This document shows, in pieces, positions 16,563-26,265 of a stretch of 32,257 nucleotides of DNA; the stretch's first letter is position 1, and each line of letters opens with the position of its first letter. Origin of the DNA: Gemmatimonadota bacterium. GTDB taxonomy: Bacteria; Gemmatimonadota; Gemmatimonadetes; Longimicrobiales; Gaopeijiaceae. The stretch lies in NCBI GenBank assembly GCA_028874995.1, contig JAPPGM010000115.1, positions 1 to 32,257 on the forward strand, written 5' to 3'. The notes beneath the pieces are model-generated. The model was not told where the DNA came from. It worked only from the letters and a program-made list of their open reading frames with translations, and searched no databases. Both the position numbers and the translations under genes were made by a program.

Positions 16563-17891
16563 ATGACCATCTCTCGAGTATCCCGTCTTTGCACCGCTGC
16601 CCTCCTCTCCGCGTCGGCGATGATGCCGGCCCGGGCCCAGGAGGTGATCGATCTCCCAGACGAGGACCGATCGCTCACCGCCGGTTTCGAGGAGGTCTAC
16701 CGGATCGGGTCGATCGCGGGCGAGGAGTGGGAGCTCTTTACCGATATCGCGGGTCTGGCCTTTGACGCCCGCGGCTTTCTGTACATCCTCGACCGCTCCG
16801 AATCCGATGTCCGCGTTGTCGTAGTGGACGACGCCGGCGGCCTGGCGACCGCGTTCGGCCGCTCCGGCGAAGGACCGACCGAGTTCCTGCGGCTGGAACA
16901 CATCGCCGTGTGGCCCGATGGACGGACCGTCGCCATCGACCGCGGCCACGGCGCCTACAAGATCTTCGGGCCTGACGGGACTTTCGGGCGTGCCGTGAGG
17001 ATTGCCGACCTGCCTGGCAGCGGCGGGGGTTTCGCCGCTACGGTCCGCCCCGCGCGGGAGGGGGAACGGCTCTTCCTGACGCGGCAGGGCTTCGCCAACG
17101 TGAGCCAGGGCCAGATGGATATCGACATGGGTGACCGCACGATCTACCACGTGGCCCTGGAGGGGGACAGCGTGGCCGGCACGCGCTTTGCCGAGGGGTG
17201 GTCGCCCACCCGGAGGGCGCAGAGTTCGGCCCAGGTCGAGGATCCCACGCGGGTCTTCGATGCCGTGGGCGACGCGCTCTCGTTTTTCGAGCCGCCGCTT
17301 GCATTTGACGTACTGCCCGGCGGCGGAGTCGCCTTTTCCGACTCTTCGGGCTACGCGATCAGGATCCAGGAGTCGGCTGGCTCCCCGACGCTGGTCCTGC
17401 GCCGGCCGTTGCGGCCGGAACCCGTCACGGACCGAATCCGCGGCCGTGTGAGGCAAGCGGCCATGGAATCCTTCGAAGCACAACTCGAATCGACGGCCGC
17501 GGCGGAACTCGGCCCGGACGCACCACCGGAGGCACGGGCCATGTTCGAGTCCATGCTGGACGGGATGAAGGGTTTCGTGGAGGGCGCGCGCTTCATGCCC
17601 GAGGTGCCGATCGTCCGGGATGTGCGGACCACATGGGAAGGGACGATCTGGGTGCTCCGCCGAGGATCCGACCCCGTGGGGGAAGCCATGGCCCTGTCGG
17701 ACACGGGGGATAGCGAGCCGGGCCCGATCGATGTCCTCAGCCCGGAGGGTCGATACATCGGCACATTCGCGCCGGAGGAGACGACGCTCCCGCGTGCGTT
17801 CGGTCCGGGCGGCCTCGTAGCGTTCGTCGAGACGGACGAGTACGACGTGGCTACGATCGTCGTGAAGAGGCTGCCGGATGAAGTGCGCTGA
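16563..17891 (+). CDS. Six-bladed beta-propeller protein (subfamily C), secreted
   Basis: I chose ATG 16563, not the TTG 12 bases earlier, because it gives a normal Sec signal ([20 protein letters not shown], cleavage after ARA) and TTGGGGAA lies upstream. There is no lipobox, unlike subfamilies A and B. The 442-residue product has blade motifs [43 protein letters not shown] and [14 protein letters not shown]. These are followed by a helical insert [20 protein letters not shown] through the [12 protein letters not shown] segment, and by a last blade with [14 protein letters not shown]. The insert is the same as in the broken gene at 2378-4372. Binding-scaffold function is expected from the fold; the ligand is unknown. 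Confidence 0.83.
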   Translation: MTISRVSRLCTAALLSASAMMPARAQEVIDLPDEDRSLTAGFEEVYRIGSIAGEEWELFTDIAGLAFDARGFLYILDRSESDVRVVVVDDAGGLATAFGRSGEGPTEFLRLEHIAVWPDGRTVAIDRGHGAYKIFGPDGTFGRAVRIADLPGSGGGFAATVRPAREGERLFLTRQGFANVSQGQMDIDMGDRTIYHVALEGDSVAGTRFAEGWSPTRRAQSSAQVEDPTRVFDAVGDALSFFEPPLAFDVLPGGGVAFSDSSGYAIRIQESAGSPTLVLRRPLRPEPVTDRIRGRVRQAAMESFEAQLESTAAAELGPDAPPEARAMFESMLDGMKGFVEGARFMPEVPIVRDVRTTWEGTIWVLRRGSDPVGEAMALSDTGDSEPGPIDVLSPEGRYIGTFAPEETTLPRAFGPGGLVAFVETDEYDVATIVVKRLPDEVR

Positions 17892-17954
17892 GGAGGTGAT
17901 TCATGCCGGCCGCCGGCAATCGCGACGCCATTTGTCGTGGCGGGCCATTGGAGT

Positions 17955-19181
17955 TCATCTGTCAAACTCGATCCGGTAGCGTACGACCCGCTCGATTCGC
18001 AGATCGTCCCGGGTTACCGCCCATACGTAGTCCGCACCGAAGACGGCGGGCGGATGTTGCGCCAGCTCCACGGGGGCGTCGACCGCGCCCAGCCAGGTTC
18101 CGTCGACCTCGAAGACATCGTACCGTCGCTTCTCGCCGAGCCAAAGCTCCGACTCCGAGTGGGGCTCCATCGACAACTCCACCCAGATGCGTCCGTCGTG
18201 CGCCGGGTAGAGGGCCGTGAACGGCGGCTTGGTCTCCGGGATCGGCGGTCCTTCCCATGTCCAGTCGGACTGGAAATCGCGCAGGTTCCGCTCGATGAAC
18301 TCCCGGTAGTAGTCCCGTTCCGCCTGGGAGACGGGAACGGGTTCGTAGGAGCGCTCGATGCGCCGCACGCCATCCCCGAGGCGCACTTCGATTCGGTATT
18401 CGGTGGAGATCCCGACCAGGACGGCGCCGGTGGGATGAACCGCCCAGGACACCGTGGGGCTGAAGGGCACGACCCTGCTGGTGCTGGAACGGATGGGTCC
18501 CTGCGTTCGCCGGGCTTCGAGGACCGCGGGGGCAAACTCGGCGGCGGGAGTGGCGAAGGTCTCCAGCTGCTCTCCCTGCGGTCCCAGTACGATGATGTGC
18601 TCTCTTCGATCGGGGGCGTGGAAAGGGTCTGGCGCAACGAGGTAGGTCCGGCCCTGGGTGTCCGTCCAGAGCGGAGTGTTCGTCCGGTGGTTCGCCGCTT
18701 GGTAGCGCCATTCCGCCGTTTGCTCCGGCTCGGACCCGAGCACCTGCACGCGGGAATTCGCCGGATCGCACACCACCACCCGCCGGTCGGACAGAAGCGC
18801 GATCGCCTCCGCGCGTGCGAGTTCTCCCGGTCCCTGACCTCGGCGGGCCAGCGTCGTCACGTACGTTCCCTGGGCATCGAACACGCGAAGCTCCTGCGCC
18901 TGCCCATCCAGCACATGGATGTTGCCATCTTCGTCCACGGCCAGGGATGCGATGCGCCCGAATGTGTACTCCTCCGGCCCATCCACCCCCTGTCCGATGG
19001 TGAGATCGGGCACGAGTTCGGCGACGCCATCCCACGCGCTGCCCGAGAGTGTTCGGACCACGATCGTGTCGCCGATGGTGTCGGTGACGATGTTCGCGCT
19101 GGGCGTTGGGCCGGGAGCGGGATCACATCCGGGTCCGCCGAGCGCGAGGACAATCATGATCCGAGTCGGGCAGCTGGCCAT
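17955..19181 (-). CDS. Six-bladed beta-propeller lipoprotein (subfamily D)
   Basis: I start at ATG 19181, where GGAG sits five bases upstream and MASCPTRIMIVLALGGPGC gives a lipoprotein signal (Cys19). A longer start at 19265 would add 28 basic residues and is unlikely. The product is 408 residues. Blades include IASLAVDEDGNIHVLDGQAQ with LRVFDAQGTYVTTL, RRGQGPGEL, DRRVVVCDPANSRVQVLG and a last blade YDVFEVDGTWLGAVDAP. An EPVPVSQAERDYYREFIERN segment matches the helical insert found in other members. It lacks the DSAGI opening and WPL ending of A and B, so it is a diverged member. It converges with the 16563 gene, leaving 63 bases between the stops. Confidence 0.82.
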   Translation of the reverse strand: MASCPTRIMIVLALGGPGCDPAPGPTPSANIVTDTIGDTIVVRTLSGSAWDGVAELVPDLTIGQGVDGPEEYTFGRIASLAVDEDGNIHVLDGQAQELRVFDAQGTYVTTLARRGQGPGELARAEAIALLSDRRVVVCDPANSRVQVLGSEPEQTAEWRYQAANHRTNTPLWTDTQGRTYLVAPDPFHAPDRREHIIVLGPQGEQLETFATPAAEFAPAVLEARRTQGPIRSSTSRVVPFSPTVSWAVHPTGAVLVGISTEYRIEVRLGDGVRRIERSYEPVPVSQAERDYYREFIERNLRDFQSDWTWEGPPIPETKPPFTALYPAHDGRIWVELSMEPHSESELWLGEKRRYDVFEVDGTWLGAVDAPVELAQHPPAVFGADYVWAVTRDDLRIERVVRYRIEFDR

Positions 19182-19539
19182 TCCAACTCCAACGCAACGG
19201 CGATCTTGAGCGCGACGCGGGCGGCTGCCGACGCGATGGGGAGTGGGAGCCGCTCTGCTGGTCACGATTGTCCTCCGCTACGGTTTTGCGGATCTGGGCG
19301 AATGTGTGTTGAACGGAAGCTGAACAGCCGAAGTTCACGTCCCAGTACACCAGCTAACGTACCTCCACAACAGCCTCGTCACCACGAACGCGGGCACGCC
19401 CAGCTCGGCGCTCCGCGAACACTGACCAGGCCGCCGGCCGCCCGAACGCCCCGGCATGGCGCTGCCCCTTCGTCCGGGGCACTATGATCCTGGGAGCCAA
19501 TGCCGTTGAAGTAGCCGGGACGCTGAAGAGAGGAAGAAC

Positions 19540-20814
19540 ATGAAGACCGCAAGAACCGCGACACTCATCGCCCTGGCCGCGCTAGCCTGCCAGCAGGACC
19601 AGGAGCAACAGGAGAGCCCGCCCGCCCTGCCGAGTCTCATTCGGGACAGCGCGGGAATCCGGATTACGGAGAACCCCCGGCCACCCGAAGGGTCCCGCCT
19701 TCCATGGCGGATCGGACCGGAGCCGGAGGTGTCGATCGGCGAGCTCGAAGGCGAAGAGCCGTACATGCTGCACGAGGTCGGCAGCATCGCCAGGCTGTCC
19801 GATGGGCGCATCGTGGTTGCCAACCGTGGCTCCAGCGAAGTGCGAATGTTCGACGCGTCGGGAGATCACCTGGTGTCGTGGGGAGGGAGTGGCGAGGGGC
19901 CCGGCGAATTCATGAGCCTATCCCACGTTGCTCCATGGCCCGGCGACTCGATCGTGGCCTGGTACTCGCCGGGGCTCGGCATCTCCGTCTTCGATTCGGA
20001 GGGCAACTACGGTCGCTCCTTCGCCCTCCGGAGTGGCGTGGCCGAGTCGTGGCGACAGCCCCGCCCGATCGACGTGCGAGCGGACGGGACGATCCTGTCC
20101 ATCAACGATCCGGAGGACGCGGACACGGCGGTGGTCGATATCTGGGATGCCGATGGCGCTCTGTACGCCTCGATGGGCACGCATCCGCACAGAGAGGTGA
20201 TCGTCACCACGGACGAGCGGGGATACAATGAACTGGATTTGCCGGCCTACGGCCGCGAGCTGGTGACGGGCCAATGGGGCGATCTCGTCGTGGCCAGCCA
20301 CACCACACGGTACGAGATACGGGCGTTCCGGGACGACGGCACGCTGGCGCGCATCGTTCGGCGTGAACACGTTCCGCGGGCGACCACCGAGGCCGATCGC
20401 GAGGCGTACATCGAGAGTGAGCTCGCGAGGATCGAGGAAATGCTCGCGAGGGCTGCGTCTCTGCCCGGGCTCGAGGGGATGGAAATACGGGCACACCTGT
20501 CGTCCTTTCGTGGGGAACAGGGGCGCGAGTTGTTCGGGGCCACGCCTCTGGCCGCAACCTTCCCCGCGTTTTCGACGATCCTGTCCGACGCGTCAGGCAA
20601 CCTCTGGGTGCGGGAATACGATTTTCCGCGGGAGGAGAGACCAGCACCACTTTGGACCGTCTTCGATCCGGAGGGGCGGGTGTTGGGGTTCATCGAGACG
20701 CCGGAGGGTTTGCGAATCGGCCAGATTGGCGAGGACTACATGCTGGGCCACTATCAGGACGAGCTGGAGGTGGAATATGTGCAGGTGTGGGCGCTGGAGA
20801 GGTCGGGGAGGTGA
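19540..20814 (+). CDS. Six-bladed beta-propeller lipoprotein (subfamily B)
   Basis: A 424-residue predicted lipoprotein. The signal MKTARTATLIALAALAC with Cys17 matches the 5653 gene almost exactly, while the mature protein (SLIRDSAGIRITEN, GPEPEVSIG, GGSGEGPGEF, VQVWALERSG) is closest to 6972-8198. It is 16 residues longer than that paralogue because of a charged helical stretch, ESELARIEEMLARAASLPG and following, before LFGATPLAATFPAF. AGAGGAAG lies upstream of the ATG, and a weak promoter-like CTGCCC/TATGAT pair sits about 55-80 bases before it. Signal-peptide sharing with one paralogue and body sharing with another may reflect recombination among the copies. Confidence 0.88.
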   Translation: MKTARTATLIALAALACQQDQEQQESPPALPSLIRDSAGIRITENPRPPEGSRLPWRIGPEPEVSIGELEGEEPYMLHEVGSIARLSDGRIVVANRGSSEVRMFDASGDHLVSWGGSGEGPGEFMSLSHVAPWPGDSIVAWYSPGLGISVFDSEGNYGRSFALRSGVAESWRQPRPIDVRADGTILSINDPEDADTAVVDIWDADGALYASMGTHPHREVIVTTDERGYNELDLPAYGRELVTGQWGDLVVASHTTRYEIRAFRDDGTLARIVRREHVPRATTEADREAYIESELARIEEMLARAASLPGLEGMEIRAHLSSFRGEQGRELFGATPLAATFPAFSTILSDASGNLWVREYDFPREERPAPLWTVFDPEGRVLGFIETPEGLRIGQIGEDYMLGHYQDELEVEYVQVWALERSGR

Positions 20815-20827
20815 AGCGGGGAGTGGC

Positions 20828-21182
20828 TTACGAGCGAACTCGAATCGTCGACTCCTCGACGATCCACAGGCGTCTTTCGAGCTCCGCCCGCTCAAGACTT
20901 CGGAGAAACCTCCTTACGACGGCAAGAACGTGGTCGCGAGCCTGCGACCGAAGTCGAAACACTACGATGCCCGAGTAGTTGCCGGGCGGGTACGTCCGAA
21001 GGGTCCGCGAAGTCCTTGTCAAATGTGACGATCGCACGGCGCTCGCGCAGGCAGATTGAGGCGACCTCGGAGTCTGGGGCCCCGCCGAGTCCCTGGTCAA
21101 GAACCGAGAGCGCATCATGACCGGCGCGTCGAAACAGGAATGCCATTTCAGAGGGCAGGTTCTCGTCGAGCTTGAACCGCAC
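20828..21182 (-). pseudogene. DUF5615 PIN-like toxin, interrupted by a one-base frameshift
   Basis: From ATG 21182 the frame encodes MRFKLDENLPSEMAFLFRRA, then VTFDKDFAD. The DENLP and D-x-DFAD motifs mark a DUF5615 PIN-like protein. After DFAD the frame reads into unrelated residues. The expected continuation (RTYPPGNYSGIVVFRLRSQA and onwards to the TAA at 20828) is one base out of frame. Dropping one C from the CCC run (GGG at 21001-21003 on plus) restores a continuous ~117-residue protein reading DFADLRTYPPG. It pairs with the DUF433 antitoxin gene 12 bases upstream. Either the toxin is inactivated in this genome or the base is an assembly error in a homopolymer. Confidence 0.75.
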
Positions 21183-21194
21183 CGGTGAGCTGAC

Positions 21195-21422
21195 CTATCG
21201 GCCCAAGGAAAGGACCCGCTCCTTCGCCAGCTCGGCAGCGTAGCACATCGCTGCCCTGACCGACTCGGGAGTCACCGACGGATAGCTGCGCGCGATTTCT
21301 TCGGCATCAGGTCCCGCTGCGAGGTTGTCGAGCACGGAAGTCACGAGCACTCTGGTGCCGGTGATGCACGCCTTGCCGTGGCAGACATCAGGGTCCACGG
21401 TGATGTGCTCTCGCCAATTCAT
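21195..21422 (-). CDS. DUF433-family antitoxin
   Basis: A 75-residue protein with the full DUF433 hallmark ITVDPDVCHGKACITGTRVL (residues 7-26) followed by an HTH-like helical segment ending SYPSVTPESVRAAMCYAAEL. DUF433 proteins are usually encoded directly before a DUF5615 PIN-like toxin and act as the antitoxin and presumed DNA-binding repressor; that arrangement is seen here. GGAG five bases before the ATG is a strong ribosome-binding site. The antitoxin is intact while the toxin next to it carries a frameshift. Confidence 0.85.
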   Translation of the reverse strand: MNWREHITVDPDVCHGKACITGTRVLVTSVLDNLAAGPDAEEIARSYPSVTPESVRAAMCYAAELAKERVLSLGR

Positions 21423-21719
21423 GGGATCTCCAATCTCCAGGCACTATCCGGTTCGTGGCCCAAACCCGGAACGTCGAACCGACATCAATCCTGGCACCAA
21501 GGTAACAGCTATCGATGTGTCCGGGACTCCCCGGGCCGTCGACAGCCAGTTCAGGTGCAAAGACCCGGCGGCTCCACAACACACCCCACCTCGGAAACCA
21601 CCAACGATTCAGCAGCGTAGACCTGCTTGACAGCGTAACTTGACGCACCGAAGATGCTCGCGCTCACCCGCTCCTCATCGCCCCACCTCCCCATCCCCCC
21701 CTGACCCGGCTGCCCCCCA
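21423..21719. other. Intergenic region between DUF433 and the ABC transporter genes
   Basis: No ORF with coding character is apparent. TTGACA at 21627-21632 is a good -35-like hexamer about 90 bases before the ABC ATPase, but the best -10 at a 17-base spacing (GAAGAT, 21650-21655) is poor. No Shine-Dalgarno sequence is visible before the ATG at 21720, which is preceded by a C-rich stretch, so that gene may have a short or leaderless message. Confidence 0.3.
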
Positions 21720-22631
21720 ATGCTAACGATCAACAACCTCGTCAAAGTCTACCCCGGACCCGTCGCGGCGCTGCAGGGTGTCTCACTCGATGTCCCACAG
21801 GGCATGTTCGGCCTCCTCGGCCCCAACGGCGCGGGGAAGACCACCCTGATGCGCATCGTGGCCGGGCTGCTCGAGCCCACCTCCGGCACGGTCCACTTCA
21901 ACGGCGAGGACATCGTCGCCGACCCGCGCCGCATTCGCCGCCAACTCGGCTACCTGCCCCAGGACTTCGGCTTCTACCCGCACCTCACGGGCGAGTCCAT
22001 GCTGAGATTCCTCCTCGTCCTCAAGGGAGTGCAGGGACCGCACGGCGTCAAGCACCTCGCGTCCGAGCTCCTCGACCGGGTCAACCTTTCCTACGCCGCC
22101 AAGCGCAAGGTGAAAGGCTATTCGGGCGGAATGCGGCAGCGGCTGGGGATCGCGCAGGCGCTGGCGGGAGACCCGAAGCTGCTCGTCGTCGATGAACCGA
22201 CCGCCGGCCTGGACCCCGAGGAGCGGCTCCGCTTCTACCGCCTCCTCGCCGAGCTGGCCGAGGACCGCACCGTGCTCCTCTCCACGCACATCGTGGACGA
22301 CATCTCGGTGCTGTGCCCGCGCGTCGCGATCATGTACGACGGGCGCTTCGTGGCGGACACGACGCCCGCCGAGGCGCGTGGCCGGCTGGCCGGGACGATC
22401 TACCAGGGCGTGGTGGAGAAGGATGACCTCGAGCGGATCGACCGCGACTACCGCGTCACGCAGGCGATCCTGTTCGAAGGGCGCAACGAGGTGCGAATTC
22501 ACCTGGAGGAAGGGTCTCCGCCGGAGGGCTTCGAGGCGGCGGAGCCCACGCTGGAGGACGCGTACCTGCTGCTGGCGCAGGCGAACGGGTCGGGGAACGC
22601 GGGCGCGGTTGGCGAGGAGGCCGGTTCGTGA
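21720..22631 (+). CDS. ABC transporter ATP-binding protein
   Basis: A 303-residue ATPase with every ABC landmark: Walker A GPNGAGKTT (34-42), Q-loop in GYLPQDFGFYP (Q81), signature YSGGMRQ (134-140), Walker B LLVVDEP (154-160) with the D-loop AGLD, and the switch His in STHI (H190). Residues ~215-303 form the accessory C-terminal region common in ABC-2 exporter ATPases. Its TGA stop overlaps the GTG start of the permease/M1 gene (GTGA), so the two are translationally coupled and should form one complex at the cytoplasmic membrane. The substrate is unknown. It may also serve the second permease/M1 protein at 29261, which lacks its own ATPase. Confidence 0.93.
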   Translation: MLTINNLVKVYPGPVAALQGVSLDVPQGMFGLLGPNGAGKTTLMRIVAGLLEPTSGTVHFNGEDIVADPRRIRRQLGYLPQDFGFYPHLTGESMLRFLLVLKGVQGPHGVKHLASELLDRVNLSYAAKRKVKGYSGGMRQRLGIAQALAGDPKLLVVDEPTAGLDPEERLRFYRLLAELAEDRTVLLSTHIVDDISVLCPRVAIMYDGRFVADTTPAEARGRLAGTIYQGVVEKDDLERIDRDYRVTQAILFEGRNEVRIHLEEGSPPEGFEAAEPTLEDAYLLLAQANGSGNAGAVGEEAGS

Positions 22632-25600
22632 ACGTTTTCACAAGGTGGTGGGAAGTTACCCGCAGGGAGTTCCTCGCGGGACTGCGCCGGCCGTCCAACT
22701 GGGTGCTCCTCGCGATCGTCGGCTTCATGGCCTGGGGCCTGTCGGACGGCGCGGTCACCGTATCGACCGGCGGGTCGGGGGTGGGCTCCGAGCAGCCGCA
22801 CGTCACTTCGGTGTTCAACCAGGCCATGATCCAGTGCGTCATCATCATGGTGATCGCGGCCTGGTTTCTGGCCATCTCATGCGGGATGGTGGTGATCCGC
22901 GACCTGGAGCTGCAGGTGGTCGAGGTCTTCCACTCGACCCGCCTGACCCCGCGCGAGTACGTGTGGGGCAAGTTCTGGGGGGCGGTGGCCATCTTCGCGG
23001 CCATCTGGGTGCTCTACCTGGGCTTTTCGATGTTCATGGCGCACGTCGTCACCGGGGCCGGGGGCTCCGATATCGTCGGCGACTTCGCGCTGGGCAACTA
23101 CCTGTTCCCCACATTGCTCTTCGGGGTGCCCCAGATCCTGTTGTTCGCGGGGGTCCCCTTCCTCGTGGGCACGTGGACACGCCGCCCGATCCTGGTCTTC
23201 GCCTTCCCGTTGGCTTCGGTCCTCGTGGTGCTGACCTTCCTGTCGACCTGGTCCCCCAGCTGGCTGTCGCCCGAGGTCAATCGGCTGCTCATGCTGCTCG
23301 ATCCATCGGGCTTCCGTTGGCTGAACGAGACGTTCCTCACGGTGGACCGGGGGGTGGAGTTCTACAACACGGCTCCCCTTCAGCCCGACACCGGATTCGT
23401 GCTCAGCCGGGTGGCGTTCGGGCTGGTGGGACTGGTTTCGGTTGCGGGCGCGGCGCGGGTCTACGCCCGCAGGACGCTGGCGGGCGGCGCGGAGTCGCGT
23501 TTCCTGCGGTGGTTCCGGCGCCGCGGTGGACCGGTCGCGGCCCCGGTGACCCACTCGCCCGCGACCGTGACCGACTTGGAAATGACCACTCGCCCGCTCG
23601 GCTTCTGGAAGGCCGCCCGGGTCATCGCCCGCAGCGAGATCCGGGACCTCGTGGTGCGGCCTGGGATGTATCTCTTCGTGCCGCTCATCCTCTTCCAGGT
23701 GCTCAGCACGACGATACTCGCCATCGGGCCCTTCAATTCACGCATCCTGCTGACGTCGGGCGCCCTGGCGGTCAACCAGCTCAACACGCTCAACCTCCTG
23801 ATCTGCTTCCTGCTCCTCTTCTACACCGTGGAGTCGCTGCACAAGGAGCGCAGCCGCCGCCTGCACGAGATCTTCAGTTCGACGCCGGTCGGTACCGGTG
23901 CCGTGCTGCTGGGCAAGACGCTCGGCAACAGCGTCGTGGCGGGCTTCATCCTGATCGCGGCGCTGATCGGGGATGCGGTGATGATCGGGTGGCAGCAACT
24001 CTTCGGGGGCAGCCCCGTCGGGTTCGATGCCTTCCCCTTCATGGCGACCTGGGGGCTGGTCCTCATCCCGACCTTCATCTTCTGGACGGCCCTGGTCACC
24101 GCGCTCTTCTCCTTGTTCCGCAGCCGCTACGTCGTGTACGGACTGGGGTTGCTGCTGATCATCGTCACCGTCTTCCGCACGCAGACCGGTGATCCGCTGA
24201 CGTGGGTGACCAACTGGCTCGGGTGGGGCGTCGTCAACTGGAGCGACATGGGTCCCTTCACCCTGCACGGCACGCCGCTCGTGCTCAACCGACTTCTCTA
24301 TCTGAGCTTGGTGCCGCTCCTGGTGGTGCTTTCGGTGAAGTGGTTCGGCCGGCAGGACTTCGACGCGATGGGGATCATCCACCGCATCCGTCCCAAACCG
24401 CTATTGATCGGCACGCTGCGAGCACTTCCCTTCGCGGCCCCCGCCATCATCCTGGCCTCGACTCTGGCCATGAAGGGCGAATCGGGCTACCAGGGCGACG
24501 CCGCCGGCGAATGGCAGGAGGACTACTGGAGAAAGAACACCGCCACCTGGTCCGATTTCCGCATGCCCTCGGTGGCGCACGTGGACATCGGCGTCGACTT
24601 CGAGCCCGGTCGGCGGTCCGTCGCGGTCGAGGGCGAGTACACCTTCCACAACCACCGCGACCACGCGTACGAGAAGATCCCCGTCACGGCCGGGCCGTGG
24701 GATCCCATCGAGTGGACCATGGAAGGCGAGAGCTACGAGCCCGACGACCGCGCCAACCTCTTCGTCTTCACCCCGGACGAGCCGCTGGAACCCGGCGACT
24801 CGCTCACGATCGGCTTCAGCTACGACTTCGTGTTCATGGAGGGGATGAGCAAGGGTCCGGGCGGCGCCGGGGAGTTCATCCTGGAGTCCGGGATCGTCCT
24901 GACCGCCTTCAATCCCTCTTTCGCTCCGGTTCCGGGATACCTGCCCGGGATCGGCGTGGACGGCGACAATTCGTCCGAGCCGCGGGACTACGAGGACGAC
25001 TTCTTCGAGGGCGAGACGGAGCCGCTCTTCGGGTGGAGCGGCACACCCTTCACCGTGCGCACGCGCATCACCACGCCCGAGGGGTACGCGGCGAACGGCG
25101 TGGGGCACAAGGTGAGCGACGAGGTCGTGGACGGACGGCGCACGGTCGTCTGGGAGACCGGCCATCCGGTCGGCTTCTTCAACGTGATCGCGGGCAAGTA
25201 CGCCGTGAGCGAAGGCGACGGCACGGCGATCTACTATCACCCGGAACACGACTACAACATAGAGGAGATGACCGCCGCCCTGGACGCGGCGCGCAGGTAC
25301 TACGACGAGTGGTTCTATCCGTTCCCGTGGGAGCTGCTGAAGATCTCGGAGTTTCCGGCCTACGCGGGCTACGCGCAGGGCTTCCCCACGAACATCTCCT
25401 TCAGCGAGAGCATCGGGTTCCTGGCCAAGAGCGACCCGCTTTCGCACGTGGCCTTCATGGTGGTCGCGCACGAGGCCGCGCACCAGTGGTGGGGCAACCT
25501 GCTCACGCCGGGCGATGGGCCGGGGGGCAACATCCTCTCGGAGGGGTTGGCCCACTACGCAACGATCCTCCTGCACGAGCAGGTGTACGGCGACCGCTAC

Positions 25601-26248
25601 CGCATGGAGTTCAGCAAGCGGCTCGAGGAGAACTACGGCGATGGGCGCTTCGTGGACTCGGAGCGCGCGATGGTCAAGACGGACGGGAGCCGAAGCGGGG
25701 ACGGGGTGGTCACGTACGACAAGGGGGGGTCGGTGATGTGGATGCTGCAGCAGGAGATGGGACGGGACAATATCCTGGCGGGACTGCGTGCCTTCATCGC
25801 GAAGTTCAACCCGGACCCGGATTTTCCGGTCATTCAGGACATGCTGGCCGTGCTGAGGGACTTCGCGCCCGACACGGCCGCGTTCGACGACTTCGCCGCG
25901 CAGTGGTTCCACGATGTGGTGGTGCCGGAGTATGAATTCTCGGACGTGACGAAGGAGCGGGAGGGGGAGGGATGGGTGGTGCGGGGGACGGTCACGAACG
26001 TGGGCACGGGGCGGATGGGGGTGGAGGTGGGGGCGGTCGCGGGCGAACGGTGGTCGGATGAGGGGGATGACCGGGGACGGACGGTGGTGGCGGGGGGGTA
26101 TCGGGACGCGCGGACGGCGGTGGAGCTGGGGGCGGGGGAGTCGGCCGAGTTCGTGATCCGCGCCGACTTCGAGCCCGAGCGCGTGGTGATCGACCCGGAT
26201 GTGATGGTGCTGCAGCTGAACCGGGAGGCGGCGGTGTTCGAGTGGTGA
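22628..26248 (+). CDS. ABC-2 permease fused to an extracytoplasmic M1-family metallopeptidase
   Basis: A 1206-residue fusion. Residues 1 to ~610 hold about 13 hydrophobic segments in two sets, with conserved-looking LEVFHSTRL-type and TVESLHKERSRRLHEIFSST loops typical of ABC-2 permeases. The rest is an M1-like gluzincin domain: a beta-rich entry (HVDIGVDFEPG), a QGFPTNISFSES segment in place of the GxMEN exopeptidase motif, the zinc motif HEAAH (H948, E949, H952), a third ligand in SEG (E972) and a candidate catalytic Tyr in VTYDKGGSV. The gap from HEAAH to the Glu is 19 residues rather than the usual 18, which I believe is normal for permease-fused members. Substrates for either half are unknown; the missing GxMEN argues against simple aminopeptidase activity. 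Confidence 0.9.
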   Translation: MNVFTRWWEVTRREFLAGLRRPSNWVLLAIVGFMAWGLSDGAVTVSTGGSGVGSEQPHVTSVFNQAMIQCVIIMVIAAWFLAISCGMVVIRDLELQVVEVFHSTRLTPREYVWGKFWGAVAIFAAIWVLYLGFSMFMAHVVTGAGGSDIVGDFALGNYLFPTLLFGVPQILLFAGVPFLVGTWTRRPILVFAFPLASVLVVLTFLSTWSPSWLSPEVNRLLMLLDPSGFRWLNETFLTVDRGVEFYNTAPLQPDTGFVLSRVAFGLVGLVSVAGAARVYARRTLAGGAESRFLRWFRRRGGPVAAPVTHSPATVTDLEMTTRPLGFWKAARVIARSEIRDLVVRPGMYLFVPLILFQVLSTTILAIGPFNSRILLTSGALAVNQLNTLNLLICFLLLFYTVESLHKERSRRLHEIFSSTPVGTGAVLLGKTLGNSVVAGFILIAALIGDAVMIGWQQLFGGSPVGFDAFPFMATWGLVLIPTFIFWTALVTALFSLFRSRYVVYGLGLLLIIVTVFRTQTGDPLTWVTNWLGWGVVNWSDMGPFTLHGTPLVLNRLLYLSLVPLLVVLSVKWFGRQDFDAMGIIHRIRPKPLLIGTLRALPFAAPAIILASTLAMKGESGYQGDAAGEWQEDYWRKNTATWSDFRMPSVAHVDIGVDFEPGRRSVAVEGEYTFHNHRDHAYEKIPVTAGPWDPIEWTMEGESYEPDDRANLFVFTPDEPLEPGDSLTIGFSYDFVFMEGMSKGPGGAGEFILESGIVLTAFNPSFAPVPGYLPGIGVDGDNSSEPRDYEDDFFEGETEPLFGWSGTPFTVRTRITTPEGYAANGVGHKVSDEVVDGRRTVVWETGHPVGFFNVIAGKYAVSEGDGTAIYYHPEHDYNIEEMTAALDAARRYYDEWFYPFPWELLKISEFPAYAGYAQGFPTNISFSESIGFLAKSDPLSHVAFMVVAHEAAHQWWGNLLTPGDGPGGNILSEGLAHYATILLHEQVYGDRYRMEFSKRLEENYGDGRFVDSERAMVKTDGSRSGDGVVTYDKGGSVMWMLQQEMGRDNILAGLRAFIAKFNPDPDFPVIQDMLAVLRDFAPDTAAFDDFAAQWFHDVVVPEYEFSDVTKEREGEGWVVRGTVTNVGTGRMGVEVGAVAGERWSDEGDDRGRTVVAGGYRDARTAVELGAGESAEFVIRADFEPERVVIDPDVMVLQLNREAAVFEW

Positions 26249-26265
26249 AGTGAACGAATGTTCCA

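Noticed and set aside
15008-16678. A 556-codon minus-strand frame across the small lipoprotein pair
   Set aside because: No signal peptide or domain motif; the opposite strand has two genes with lipoprotein signals and ribosome-binding sites.
17904-17918. TGCCGGCCGCCGGCA inverted repeat between the convergent propeller genes
   Set aside because: The arms are short and GC-only, with a one-base centre and no T-run; such repeats are common by chance in this base composition.
22192-24192. A 666-codon open frame overlapping the ABC ATPase and permease genes
   Set aside because: It is a GC-rich shadow, very rich in Arg, and crosses two genes with clear motifs in another frame.
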